From Metopolophium dirhodum (taxonomy: Eukaryota; Arthropoda; Insecta; Hemiptera; Aphididae), in assembly GCF_019925205.1 (NCBI RefSeq), contig NC_083566.1, positions 23,002,001 to 23,066,000 of the forward strand: a stretch of 64,000 bases of DNA, written 5' to 3'. A program made the position numbers and the translations under genes. Under the pieces are notes generated by a model, which was not told where the DNA came from, did not search any database, and saw only the letters and a program-made list of their open reading frames with translations. Positions 1 through 12,990 of this stretch are shown here, piece by piece (the stretch's first letter is position 1; every line of letters begins with the position of its first letter).

Positions 1-1235
1 GTTGTAATTTGTTCTAGACGTGTTATAATTAAACTTTATAACCTAATAGATACTTATAAAATAAGATAACCGAATGTTTTAGTTTTGCTGTTATTATCAT
101 TGAACACCTACCTACCTGAAACATAATAATATAGTTTTGTCTTGATATGACGCAGACTATGAATACTATATGAAAATTGTATTATATTTCATATAGTCGG
201 TTGTTATAACATTATATATTAATAATAATCATAGGTACCTATTGTCGCTATTGATAAATATTATCAATTATTATGATGAAATATATATACTATATATAAA
301 TATATAAATACTTTATTTCTATTTTGCTTAAAATTTATAACTAATTATCCATTAAGTCGTATTAATGTACATTATTAATTGCCAAAAAACATATTAACTT
401 AAAAAACAATTTTGTAATTACCTACATATTTTATATTTAAAAGGAAATAATATTATATATTTATTTCAATTTTTAAAATAGTATATTTTTCATCAGAAAT
501 GTGTTATAAAAGATGGTTAAAAATTGTGTTATATTCTTAACAGCGCTTGGGATAATAATAATAATATTAAATTGGTTTTAAAATATATGATGTATGGCAA
601 TGAAGTATCAAGTATATTATAATATTAATATTGTTCTTATAAACATTTTTGAATACTTAAAAATTAAATGTGATAATTTATTTTAAATACAATTTTGATT
701 ATAGTTTATAATTTAATCATACAAAAAGTACTTGGACAAACGAACTTCATTCGTGGTAATCATTGGTTATACATTATTAGTAATAATTGATTGATAAGTG
801 CCTATGTATTATCAATATGGTCATGTTATAGACCTATGTACCTGTATACTTATATCAATTGTATCTCATAATAATATAACGTGTAATATTTAGAAATGTA
901 CGTTACATTATTCGTTTGATCAATAACAAACACGTAATATTGTTGTAAAACGATTTGAATTAATGCAAATATAATAAGGTAGTAAAACAAAATATTAAAA
1001 ATCAATTTTAACTTGAGGTATTATAATAATTATATTATTTACAATAAATGTGACTAATGTTAGTTATTATCTTATAAAAAAGAACTTTCATACTTTTAAA
1101 TACAATATACATTTAATGTGAACCTAGCTATAACTATAAACATAGTTAAGACATTTCGTTAAAACGCGCGGGTAACGAGCTTAGCCGTTTTAAAATCTTT
1201 CATAATTGAGAGTAGGTAATTCAAATTGAGGATAT
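1..1235. other. AT-rich sequence, nothing recognised
   Basis: Stop codons are dense in all frames. Only AAT/TAT-rich low-complexity runs are visible; no gene, RNA or transposon end was found. Confidence 0.6.
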
Positions 1236-1510
1236 TAATTTGTTTGTTTCGTTTTGCGTCCATCTGCGCGCTTGGAACAAAACGGTTTTTAACGCGACAG
1301 GTGTGCAGACTGCACTGCTGCAGCGTTAGTCGTGTATAGCACTAACGAGGGTATAAGTCGTAAATAAACAAGGTAATGGCTTGCGAAATAAGTCTATCCG
1401 GATGGGAAAAAAGCAATTCAGTGGATATTTTGTCGGAGCAAAAAACGTTGGCGCCAGGCGGAGATGACAGAATACACGCACATACATATTATTATAATTA
1501 TAAACAATAA
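1236..1510 (+). promoter_or_regulatory. GC-rich island with splice-donor-like site and a 44-codon frame
   Basis: About 200 bp are markedly richer in G and C than the flanks (GCGCGC, CTGCTGCAGCG, GGCGCCAGGCGG). A donor-like AAG|GTAATG sits at 1372/1373, which would end a non-coding first exon. Alternatively the ATG at 1376 opens 44 codons (MACEISLSGWEKSNSVDILS at the start) to a TAA at 1508-1510, with no donor inside. It may be a promoter or 5' exon of a plus-strand gene whose body I cannot find. Confidence 0.2.
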
Positions 1511-1889
1511 TAATATATACTCAATTGTATTAAATATTATATAAGTTATATGTACATATTATTTATAGATTTTCATAGATGATTTAAGTGAATTTTTTTC
1601 CGTATCATTATTCTGATCACGTTTGCTACAAAAATGTTTTAAAAAGATATTTTTTTTAAAAAAAAATATAATTTATAGTGGGGTTAATTGGTTAATATTA
1701 TATAATAACGCGTTGGCTTTGCTTAAACGAAGAATTTTTTTAATTTCAAATATATTATGACAATAATAATTAAATATTACTATTAAACGTACGGGTAAAA
1801 TAGCAATTTCGCATTGCAATATTAAACTTCACAAGTCCTGCTTAACAACAAAAACCCGATGTCAGTATAGTTATTCGCTAACCCCAGAG

Positions 1890-2480
1890 ATATTTTACAA
1901 GCGATGGCGGAGGAGTTTCGCACGTGATCTTTTGATCAGTCGAACGCGAAACGTGTCGATTTAGTGTTTGGCAAGTGTAGATATTATTTGTGACTTTTGA
2001 GCCCACTGACTATACGAAATCGAAACAAACAGTGGTTATTACAATATAACGTAATACAGAGCATTTTGGGGCTATAACTTATTATATTATGTGGTTATAC
2101 TTCTAATGGTTGTCTTGACGTCGATCCACACCTGTGATGAAAGTATAACGATAATATAATAGCTTTTCGGTGTGAAATATAGTGAATCGCAGTGGTTATC
2201 AAAGTGTGCATGACGTCGTCACGGTGTCTTTACAAGGGTGCGTGGAAATCATCTAGACTAAAAGAAATGTTCAAATCCGAAATATGGTGTAGAATTCCTT
2301 ATGATAAGTCATGCTTTGACTTTGGAAGGTTGTCGTGAGAAAACGTACGTTCAAGAAGTGCACCACGAGTGAAAAGACTTTGGGAACTACTGGTGTAAAA
2401 GTATATCAAGTATACACTACAGTATAAGTGACTCAACGCATTATCGTATAAAAGAAACCATTAAACGGTTCACTGTAAAA
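1890..2480 (+). promoter_or_regulatory. GC-richer island with CRE/E-box-like motifs and a 42-codon frame
   Basis: This contains a CACGTG E-box (about 1921), an initiator-like TCAGTC (about 1936), and two TGACGTC palindromes (about 2117 and 2212). An ATG at 2210 opens 42 codons (MTSSRCLYKGAWKSSRLKEM at the start) to TGA at 2336-2338, with donor-like GGAAG|GTTGTC just before the stop. It resembles a promoter plus 5' leader. No downstream exon was found, so this is only a candidate. Confidence 0.2.
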
Positions 2481-2862
2481 TAATATTGTAGCTTGTTGGA
2501 GTTTCATACGTCTACTTTATTTTATTTTATATTATATATATATATATTTTTTTTGACGTTTCGATGTAGTTTTTGCGCATATGGCAAAAAAAAAATAATA
2601 ATCAAAAAACTGATTTATTTCTCAAAATGACCGTTTAACTATATACGTGTTCGGACACTCTATTAATAGTGATCGGTCCATAGGGAAAAAAAGTTTTAAA
2701 AAGTATTTGGTCCACAAAGTTTTTTTTACGAATTTTGCAGCCATTACTTTATAAACAAAAAAGATTTACGGGGTTTTCTTTATCTGTGAATTTTCGTTGA
2801 AGATACACTGGTTTGCTTTAATAACTACCTTTCCACTCTTCATTTCTCACTCTAATTATTTT

Positions 2863-2909
2863 TGTGTGTTAGGTGTGTGCGTGTGTGTGTGTGCGTGTAT
2901 GTGTGTATG
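2863..2909. repeat. (TG)n microsatellite, imperfect
   Basis: About 45 bp of TG repeats interrupted by TA, GC and AG steps. Confidence 0.85.
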
Positions 2910-3753
2910 GCCAGATCTAATATTAACATTTTGAACTTGATTAAATGAACAATATTATATTATAGATAGTGTAGCTACTTATTTATTATTCTAAATTATT
3001 TTACAATTTATATTTTATGGTAAGTAAAATTTAAGCGTAAGCAGTAATTTTTATAGAAACGCATCATATTAACATAACACATGCATCACACAACGTTACA
3101 ATATTCAAGTGACATAAATACATAATATTGTTATATATTTCATCACACGTAGATGAAAAGCAATTACATTACGACTGTATGAATATATCTAAATTAATGC
3201 CTATTGGCTATTAGGTAATACTGCAATTGTAATAGGATAATATATTTAGGAGGGTTGGTCTTCACAGAATCGTTTGTTTGGATGGTTGATGTAGCATGTA
3301 ATATTTTTTCAATAGATCGAAATTATTGTTTTAAGTGATTTCTGTTATCTACGTTATTATAATATAATTCTAACCCTATATAAGTATTCGGGGACGTAAT
3401 ATTGTTTTAACAATTTTTGCAAAAACACCAATGTAAAAAGTTATTATTTTACCCGAACTATATGATGCAAATATTCGAAATTTCCTTCAAGTTAAAATTA
3501 AAAATACTGACATGAATAAATAGTTGTTTGTTTAATTAAAACAAAAAATACTTTCTTTATTGTACTCGAGCGTACTAAAAAAAGGGAGAAAAATTACAAC
3601 ATAAATTCCTGGTGGCAACTCATCATCCTTTTTATTCGGAAAACTTCCAGTATACTTTATGCTATTAAACTCCTAACCGAGAGAGAAGCAAAACAAAGTT
3701 AGAGAGAGATCTCGAACTGTTATAATATATTATAAAACACCCTAAGTACTCAC
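2910..3753. other. AT-rich sequence, nothing recognised
   Basis: No supported gene or transposon end. A short GAGA-rich patch lies near 3679-3711. Confidence 0.5.
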
Positions 3754-3960
3754 CGCAGTTATTTGCGTGTATTGTTTTAAGGAAATAGCCCACGGGAGCT
3801 TTGCATTCCAATAGTCATCGGTTCCACGAGTGTTCGGGCCAAAGTTTGTCCGAGCAGATTAAACCTATACGCATACAATGCTCGCTTTGTCTTGTCCTCG
3901 AGACCACAACCACGACTGCATTATTTTTTCTTCTTATTTATCGTATAAAACTGTGAATTC
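3754..3960 (-). other. Possible minus-strand exon ending at a GTGAGT donor
   Basis: On the minus strand, about 200 bp of GC-richer sequence end at a strong donor GCG|GTGAGT (exon end 3754). One frame stays open for about 35 codons up to the donor (it includes GTDDYWNAKLPWAISLKQYT), but the other two frames also hold protein-like stretches interrupted by a stop, so coding status is unclear. If real, it is a 5' exon of a minus-strand gene continuing leftward past the window edge. Confidence 0.2.
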
Positions 3961-6900
3961 AAAGATTGTGTTTTCAAGTTATCGTGGGGTAACCTATAAC
4001 AAAAAAAAAAAAGCCGCGAAAAATGTGTTCCTAATAAATTTCAATAATTGTTGAATCACGAATACAATAATTAAGTTTATAGTTTTATAGTATTATTATT
4101 TTTATTAAGTATTATTTTGTTTTACTTTTATGTTTAAACTTTTTCTCGGATCTTTGTTTCAAATTATTTGATCATTATTGTTCGCAAGACAATATGCTTA
4201 TTTTGCAAACGTTATACTGTCGCGACAGCTGGTTTCTGAATGTTAAATTGACAATAATGCTATTGTAATATCATACTTCAAATATTTTATATTATATTTT
4301 TATAAGTGCAAGGTATGTTTTTAAATAAACAAATAAAAATATTCATAAAACAATAGAAATGAAAAATTGTTTTTAAAGTTTCATCTGATATCGATATCAA
4401 AAAATTATTGTGTGTGAAATGTTAATGCTCTATAGCGTCGAGATTTTTTTTAATCGTACAAGTATTAAAAAAAGTAATAATCTCCTATAAGATGAGACTC
4501 TTGAGTTTTATGCATCAATTTGTACCTATAATAACTTGATAAACAATGCCCACAATATTAAACAATAAATACAAATTATTAGTTTATTATGATGAAGAAA
4601 ATTGATAATATAAATAAAAAGTAAAAACAATATCAAAAAATAACGAAAAATAATAATACTACCTACTGTAAAAAATATAAATGGTAACATACATAATGCG
4701 GAAAGCTACTAAATATATTACCTTTTTTAAATTTAAAAAAATTTGTAACAATATGCAGATTTATTTCAACTAAACAATTATAATAATGTATACTAAGGTT
4801 AAAGAATGTAAATTAGGAACATTTAGCTTGAAAAAACATTAATTACTTTTATCTTCAAGGTTATTATTGAATTAACTACTATTCTTTAAATTGCGAGCTA
4901 ACCTTAATACATCAAAATAACAAAAAAATATGGGCCAAAAAATCTTTACAAGAATGATGATTAGTACCTATATTATGCATATGCATATGAGGTACAAAAG
5001 ATTTAGTTACAATGTGAATATTATCTGATGAATCAATCACTAATACCAAAAGTCACATTTAAAACAAAAAGTCCTCCGTCCAAAAATGGTATGTGTTAAT
5101 TCCAACACTTAGGGTACATTTTGTCCATGTTGTACAAAGTCGGCTGGTGGTTATTCACAGTATAGAAATCAAACACATTTGTTGTACATTCAATTTTTTA
5201 ATACTTCTGAGCGCCGCGGACACTCCTGAGTACCTATATATAAACAGATAATAAGGTACACAATAATAATTATGTTTACCAATTGTTCAGTAAACTGTTT
5301 TTTTTTTATGATAAATTTCACGTTCGGCCGAGGAGTTTGATATAATATTATCCAACTTGATTATCGGTTTATAGGTATAACACTAAAATCAACAACCGTA
5401 CACCTACGCATAAGACAACAAAAAACTCAAAACCGGCGAACAGTTTAACGATTCAAAGCGTAATAATATCGTTATTTATAATAAACGTACATTTTAAAAG
5501 CGGTTAATCTAAATCGAAAATCTCATGCATGTTTTATCGTGTGCGTGTATTTACGATATTATATTCGCTATTGTTGCGCGTGGCAGTAAAACATGGGATG
5601 TGGGTAACTACGGAAAAATCAGTGAATATTTATCGGCGTTTTATGTTCAAAAAAATTATATGGGGTCAGACACACAATGAGCTGTGTTAGTGTGCTACAC
5701 GAAGCGGAAACGGGACGAAATATTATTATTACGCGAACGAATATAATTATAATGTGTTTCAAATTTCAAAACGTATTTCACTGGTGCAATTTACTATAAG
5801 ACCGTATAGATATAGGTAGGTTAGGTTAGGACGGGATTGGTAGGTTAGGTACTCGATTCGCAAACGAACTAACCACTGTTAAAAAAAAGAAAAAAATCAT
5901 AATTTATTTATAGGATTGAAATGATAAAAAAGTTTTAATGATCGTTGGTTTTCCGTCGTATTGCAGCATACAAATTATTAATCACAGCAGTTTTCGATAC
6001 TGTTTGCTCCGAGAGTCCGACGGCGCGCTTACAGTATTCAAAGTTGATTCCAAATTATACATTGTAGAATCTAACTACCAGTTTTATTTTATATTATTAT
6101 AGCTGTTATACTATACTTATTGTACTGCTAGGGGCATCCGCACCTTTCTAGGAAAACTGCACTATTGACTTTTGAAGTTTGGTGACAAACGACCTTCGGC
6201 TCGATAAAAGCCGAACAATATTTACACGCGCGATATCGTAAAAGTTTGCGTTTTGCTAAAAATTGTATTTTAGTTATTGAACTCATATGCTTACAAATAA
6301 AATACACCTAGAATAATATTGAAAGCTTGACAGAGTTTGTGAGCTTGTGGTGTCTAGCAATAATACATATACAGGTCGTCAGGTCATGTAATATCGTAAA
6401 AACGATTCTATACGATTATAATACTTACATGGTCAGTTGATTAACGTTTACCATAAGCTGTGTCAGCGTTAAGTTTAACGGTATACACATTGTTGGTTCA
6501 GTCGACCGAAATAACGAATTTACGATTTTATATTGGTGCGGTAAATTAATTCTATCTATATAGGTATATTATGTTACGATGTTAGTTTTATTAGTTTTAA
6601 TTAAAAACCATATAATATAATATAATACATTATATGTACTATGTGTACTTTTCAGTTTCCGCGCTTATCTACGCGTTTCAATATTATATTATAAAGATGA
6701 GGTTTGAGAACTATTTTTTTTTAAAATAATATAAAAAATGATGCTTCGCATATTATAATATATACATTTATGTGATGTGTCGCATGTTTTTAAAAAAATA
6801 AAATAAAACTATCTCACAAAGGTCCACTCCAGCGCACCTTTATATTATAATTACAGCTGCATAGTATAATTTTACATAAGTAATTTTGTTTCTATATTAT

Positions 6901-8871
6901 CATATAGGTGCCTTGTACATGGGAGGCTTTGTCGGCCTTCATGTAAATCCTTTTTTTGATTTACGGCCTACGATATTTAATTTAATGTGCACATTGTAGT
7001 TGCTTGTATAAGACCTGTATAAATAGTTTATAATATGAATACTATATCCCCTTATTTATACAGATATGCGTATTATTGGAAACGGCAGCGGCTAAAATAT
7101 GTAATATTCTATAGCAAGAAATACACTGTCACTAATACGTAGGTAAATATCATTTATTTGTACCTATATATCTAAAAAAAATATAATTTAAAATCTATAT
7201 AATAATATTACAATAAGTACATTTTAAGACTTTATAATCAATATATTAATACATGTCATGAATAAAATCATAGCCCATTGGTAATTCATTTTTATTAAAT
7301 CAATTGGTCTCTGTATAGTAGGTACACCCGCATTTACAGCTTATAGTGTGATCGTAAATAATTGTTTACAAAAAAAAAAAACGGTTTAGACGGTTGTCAA
7401 TGTTTTGTATAAGTTTTTTATCAGTTATTCAGAGTAACTTTTTATCTTTTTTTTTTTACTATAAATAAGCCTCGGTAGCGATGGCCACTGACTGACATTT
7501 GATAATTGACAATAATTTACATAATATTAGTTATTACAATGATTTTTGTTTTTACGTGACATATTAATATGATTAATTTTTTACAATAAATTTTCGATTT
7601 GTATATTATATTTGATGAAGCTTAGAGTCTTTATGATAGTTTCTACGTTCGGGCCCTGTTTATCTTTATACGGATCTGACTGCGTTAATAATATAAAATG
7701 ACAGTCAAACCTTTCGGTTCACCATGAATCCTGATTATTATTTTAAAAAAAAAAAGATCAAACTATTAAGCTATAAAAAATAACCAACCTTATCGTGTTT
7801 TATTAAAAAAAAAAAAGAAATGCAAATTATCACAGCCATTGGATGAGCTGTTATTTTCAACAGGTGAATTTACACGGCGGTTATTCCAGGAAGATATTAT
7901 GACCCATTCCAATTTTTAGGGAAATTTATCAAAATCGACAATATAAAATATGTAGATTAATGTGACGTAAATCGAAATGTAAATAAATTATAAAATCAAA
8001 CACTTGGAAACTATGTATAATAATATAACATAACAAACACCATCAATAACAATAATAATTAATAACGTACGTGTATATACATAGATAGTGGTTAAAACGA
8101 GATTATGACTATAAATCACATGCACGTTACATATATTGCGTAGATAGGTACCTACATACACGCGTATAATAATAATATATTATATTAATAATAATAGTTG
8201 TCACCACCAACCATGTTTAGAAGGTATATATTATCATTATTATTATACGTGTAGTGCCATCACCTCGATCTACATTTTGAAGTTCAAAAAAATAACATCA
8301 GATGATATGAAATTATACATTTTTATTATTAAATGATATTAATACGGTCGTTGCGGGATCAATCCAATGCATTGGAAACATAAAAACTGGATTTCAAAGT
8401 AGGAGTTATTCAATTATAACTTATAACTATGACTCTGATTTTGATACAATTTTTCCTATTGTTTTAAAAGTAGTTCCTGAAGTAGAAATCGTATTTTATA
8501 GGCGATACTGATTATTTTAATAATATTTTTTACTTTCCATTTTTTTTTTTTAAATTTATCGATATTGTTGAACATTATAAGGTATTTTAGAAGATATAGA
8601 ACCTTTTTCATAATTTATTTTTGTATCAAACGTAAATTGATGAACAAAAATAATTATTATAATAAAAACCAAAATATTATTATGGTCGGTAGAGGTACAT
8701 CGTACATAAATATAGTGATTAAAACAACACCAAAAAATATTTTTAACGAAATTTAACTGTACGCCTAATGTTTGAGTAATATTAAATAACTAAATAAATA
8801 TAACAATAACATTTTTATTATTACAACATTTGTTTTTTTTCGTTATTATCATAATTATAATTATTTATTAT
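3961..8871. other. Gene-poor AT-rich stretch
   Basis: No supported gene or RNA. It contains (AAT)n/(TTA)n runs, scattered GC-richer patches near 5.55-5.75 kb and 6.0-6.25 kb, and a short TTAGG-like run at 5813-5830. The longest open frame (8565-8756) is AT-rich, low in complexity and not convincing. Confidence 0.5.
5813..5830. repeat. Short TTAGG-type run
   Basis: TAGG(TAGG)TTAGGTTAGG: about two full units of the arthropod telomere repeat plus a degenerate one, far from any visible telomeric array. Confidence 0.5.
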
Positions 8872-10920
8872 AGATTCTGAGTGGAGCGCTGAATGCATTG
8901 ATTTAACAATGATGTGTTTTTTTTGTTTTTGTTGTGCAACTAAAAAACGAATAACCGTTAGATACTTTAAATTATCACCCGATACTTATATTAGGTAAGT
9001 ACTATTTTCTATACATTATTACATTTTCAAAATATTTTAACGCTTTTTGAGCAGCAGAAAATTTCTATTTTTACTAGTAGCATGTATGGTAAATTATAAA
9101 ATAAAAATTTGGTGAAAATTTCGAGTATCTACGATTATTCGTTTTTAAGTAACAGCAAAATAAAAATAGGTGGGTAAGTGGATGTCGCTCTGCTGTACGC
9201 CTGTACAGTAGGTTACAAGTGGGTCACGGTAATGGATGGTTTTAAATTTGAATTCAATGATATAATAGCATAGAATAAGAAAAATGATTCTGAGCGAAAA
9301 CGGTCAGTCAGCCTATAATATTACCAAGTATATTTGATGATATTATTGTGAGTAAAGTAATTTATATATAACCTATTTACGCGGAGCCTTGCTTTCAATT
9401 TTCAATCCTTAGCTATAAAAGTTGAACATTTTATAAATTTTTAACTACAAAATAATTATTAAATTATAAATTTGATAAATGTTGTCAAAATTTTAACTTT
9501 AAATGCTTATAAAAAAAAATTGTGTCTATGTATTTTTAATATTTTTCAACTGCTATTAGAACGATATATCAGGAGCTTTATATTAAATTTTCATGCTTTT
9601 TTACCTAACAAATAAAATAAGTTTTCACTGAAAGATTTTAATTTGATATCTGTAATCTGTTGGTTTTTTTTCTCTAAAAATGAGTAAACCGAAAAAAATG
9701 AAGACAATTAATGATTTTTTTAAAAACGAATCTGTTAATAGTAAGTTAACTATACTTCAAAGTATTAAATCATAGAAAAACATTTAAAAATTCCATTTGT
9801 ATGAAATATAGGTGCTATAAACAACCAAGACTTGTCTCAGAATAATCAGAAATCAGAATCTCTTTCCTGGTCCAAGTTCTGAAAATGATTCCAACTTGGG
9901 TAAATAATATTATTCTCTACTCTCATGTGTTTTAAAAGCCTGTCTAAAACTCTCTAAAAATGTCCGTAAACAGTTCAAAAAGAGTCAAATTATTTTCAAA
10001 ATTTTATGGTGTATAGAAAATGCTAATATAAACATTCAGTGAAATTTTCAAGTATCTACAGTCATTCGTTTTTTAATTACAACAAAATAAGAAAATCGTT
10101 ACATGAGATATCGAGTGAATATCAAATGTTGTAAAAATATAAATTTCAGACGCTCATAAAAATTTAATTTAAGTTTCTTGTAGACATTTTTTTTTTGATA
10201 AAGGTAGAAAAACTTATGAGTAATCTTATATTACATTTTAAAATCTTAGATTTAAAAAGAAAAATTTTTATGAATTCTCAACTCAAAATAATTTGCTAAT
10301 TTTCGTGATTTTTTCGTATTTTGTCGAAATTTGAACTTTAAATGCTTATAAATAAAAACTGTGACTAAGGATTTTTAATTTTTTTTCTCTGCCTTTGAAA
10401 TAATAACCTAGGAGCCTTCTATTAAATTTTCAAGCTTTTTTACTAAACAGATAAAATTTTATTGATATTTATAGAAAAAAAAACTAAAAAAAATGGAAAT
10501 TGACAATGTCCGTAAACAGCTCAAAATAAATCAAAATATTTAGAAAATGTTATGGTGTATAGGAAATGCAATTACAAACATTCAGTCAAAATGTCATGTC
10601 CCTACGGTTATTTGTTTTAGAGTTACACCAAAACCCAAAATGATTTTCTCGAAAACAGATTTTGCGTAAAATTTCCCGTTTTTCCTTAATTTTTCTTTTG
10701 TTTTTCACGTCGATTTTGATAACTACTGGGAATTTTTTACTTCTGACCCCCCAAAGTACCAACTAGATTCACTTTCCTATCAGAAAAGTTACTGTTGAAG
10801 AAAATCCAAGCATTTTTACTGTCCTAAAAGGTGATGATGACAGACACAAAAATAAAAAAAATTTAAAAAAACACACATCATTGTAAAATCAATACATTCA
10901 TATTGCTTCGATCAGAATCT
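8872..10920. mobile_element. Mosaic non-autonomous TIR element, about 2.05 kb (family M, longest copy)
   Basis: The left end AGATTCTGAGTGGAGCGC.. (8872) is the inverted counterpart of the right end ..CAGAATCT (10920). The inverted arms extend about 50 bp through a conserved GATTTAACAATGATGT / ACATCATTGTAAAATC block. Inside, at about 9165, lies a second kind of terminus (GTGGGTAAGTGGATGTCGCT) that starts other copies in this window, and a GATTCTGAGCGAAAACGG motif at about 9288. From 9165 to 10920 the copy parallels the element at 48744-50116. No open frame encodes a transposase, so it is non-autonomous. The ends sit next to TA, compatible with a TA target duplication as in Tc1/mariner-like elements, but the superfamily is not established. 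Confidence 0.7.
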
Positions 10921-11985
10921 AAAAATTGTTCCATAAAAAATCGAATGTTGAAAAAATTTCAAACGATCATATAAAATTAATTTTGTCGTCTCAGAATTAT
11001 AAAGTTCTAAATCAATTTTTTTGAAAAATAGTTTTTTTGCATATAATTATTTTTTGTTGTATAAATCAATCTTGAAATCATTTCGATCCGTTGGTTAGGT
11101 TAGGTTAGGATACAAATAATGAAGAGGTTTTATATATCATTGATTATGAATAGGTATTAGTAGTAATATAGTATTTATAATCAATGGTTCTATCATACAA
11201 ACTGAATGATAAGGGTGAAACCGAGAAATAGTTACAACCTTTTCATTCTAAACAATAATATTAGCAATTAAATAGTTCTAAACGATCTTAGATGTAATAT
11301 CACTAAAATTTTACAATGAAAACTGAAAAGGTACTATTATAAAACGATTATACCACTAATACAATATAAATTATTATTGTCCCATAATAAAATATTATTC
11401 CAGCATGTAGGTACTTACCGCCTATTTTTGTTTTGCTGCGATGATAAGGTAATATTTACCTAGTTACCTGGTATAGTATAATAATTATAAATTGTTCTGT
11501 TATGCTGTTTTCGTATCTGTGTTATATAATGTATAATATTATATAGGTACCATTCAAATCTCTTCGTCTAGCTCTGTCTTAACGTACTATACAGTTGTAT
11601 AATAGTAGGCATTTCGTTTATTGCATAGTAAAAAAATTATAATTTATAACATAATTTACACTTGGAAGTTGGATTCGCAGCCTATAGAAAATGATTTAAA
11701 TCAAAATAAAAAAGTTCTAACTAAATAAATAATTTGTATTTTCAGAAGGAAAACATGTAAAACAAATATTTTAGTTTTTATTATTAATTCAATCAATAAT
11801 TGTGGTAAAAATAAATTGTAGATAATGTTGTGTTCTTTGGAACTTTCTTTATACTGCATATGGTTTTCACGATTTAATATTTATGTTGAAAAAAGTTATT
11901 CAATTTCTAACTTAAAAACGTTCCCCAGAACAAATACAAAAATTACGTTAGAACCTTTTTATTCCGAGACGATAAATTTTGACAT
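10921..11985. other. AT-rich stretch with a (TTAGG)3 run
   Basis: No gene seen. Three perfect TTAGG units occur at 11095-11109. The 90-codon frame starting at 11825 runs into family-M repeat sequence and is not credible as a gene. Confidence 0.5.
11095..11109. repeat. (TTAGG)3 interstitial telomere-type repeat
   Basis: Three perfect tandem copies of the canonical insect telomere unit. Confidence 0.6.
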
Positions 11986-12111
11986 TCCGGTAGATTTTGT
12001 TTTTTTGTTAAATATAAATATAGGAAAACTTATGAGGAATCAAGTAATACATTTTCAAATCTTAGATATGAATAGAACATTTTGTATGAATTTCTAACTC
12101 AAAATAATTTT
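11986..12111 (+). mobile_element. Family-M internal fragment, plus orientation
   Basis: It parallels 10180-10285 and 49460-49575 (AAAACTTATGAGGAATC, then CATTTTCAAATCTTAGAT, then CTCAAAATAAT). No termini are present. Confidence 0.5.
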
Positions 12112-12825
12112 AGATTTTGAGCAGAGCGATGAATGTATTGATTTTACAATAATGTATATTTTTTTTTTTTATGTGTACATGATAAGTAGTTGAAATAATG
12201 CTTCAATTTTAAATTTCAGTATCTTGTTCGGTGGAAAAGTGAATCAGTCAGAAAGTTGGTGCATTGAGGAGATCAAAATTTAAAATTTCCAGTAATTTTT
12301 AAAAACGCCGAGGAAAACAAAAAAAAAATTAATGAAAAACGGGCATTTTCACGCAAAAATTGGTTTTTGACAAAATACGTTTTGGTATTTGGTGTAACTC
12401 TAAAACAATTTATATACATGACTTTTTCACTGGTTGTTATATTAGCATTTTCGAAATACGACACAGTTTTCAAAATATTTTGATGTGTTTTGAACTGTAT
12501 ATGGACATTTACAGTTTCCAACTTTTTTAGTTTTTTTTTTATGATTATCAATAATATTATATTTGTTGGGTAAAAAAGCTTGAATATTTAATACAAGGCT
12601 CTTAACCTTAAAAATACATAGGCACAATTTTTTTAATAAGCATTTAAAGTTCCAATTTTGACAACATTTATCAAATTTAAAAATTATCAATTATTTTGTA
12701 GTTAAAAATGTATAAAATGTTCAACTTCTATAGCTAAGGATTGAAAATTTAAAACAAGGTTCCACGTAAATAGGTTATATTATGTAAATTACTTTATTAA
12801 CAATAATATCATCAAATAAATAGGT
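12112..12825 (-). mobile_element. Family-M copy, inverted and internally shortened
   Basis: It starts with the shared terminus AGATTTTGAGCAGAGCGATG.. and then reads as the reverse complement of family-M sequence: ACAATAATATCATCAAAT near 12800 mirrors TTTGATGATATTATTGTG near 9335 and 48910. About 700 bp against about 1.4 kb for the longer copy, so it is internally deleted. The minus-strand open frames within it are low-complexity and not genes. Confidence 0.6.
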
Positions 12826-12854
12826 ACCTCAAAATTACAAAATTACAATAGTTA

Positions 12855-12990
12855 CACCATAAACCTATATCAGTTTTGTCAAAAACAGATTTTGAGTAAA
12901 ATGTCTTGTTTTTCTTAATTTTTTTTTTGGTTTTTCCCGACGCTTTTGAAAACGACCGAACATTTTCAATTTTGATCTCTTGAATGAGCA
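12855..12990 (+). mobile_element. Family-M internal fragment
   Basis: The stretch with AAAACAGATTTTGAGTAAAA parallels 10650-10745 (AAAACAGATTTTGCGTAAAA, then the conserved TTTTTC..CG..TTTTGA). Confidence 0.45.
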
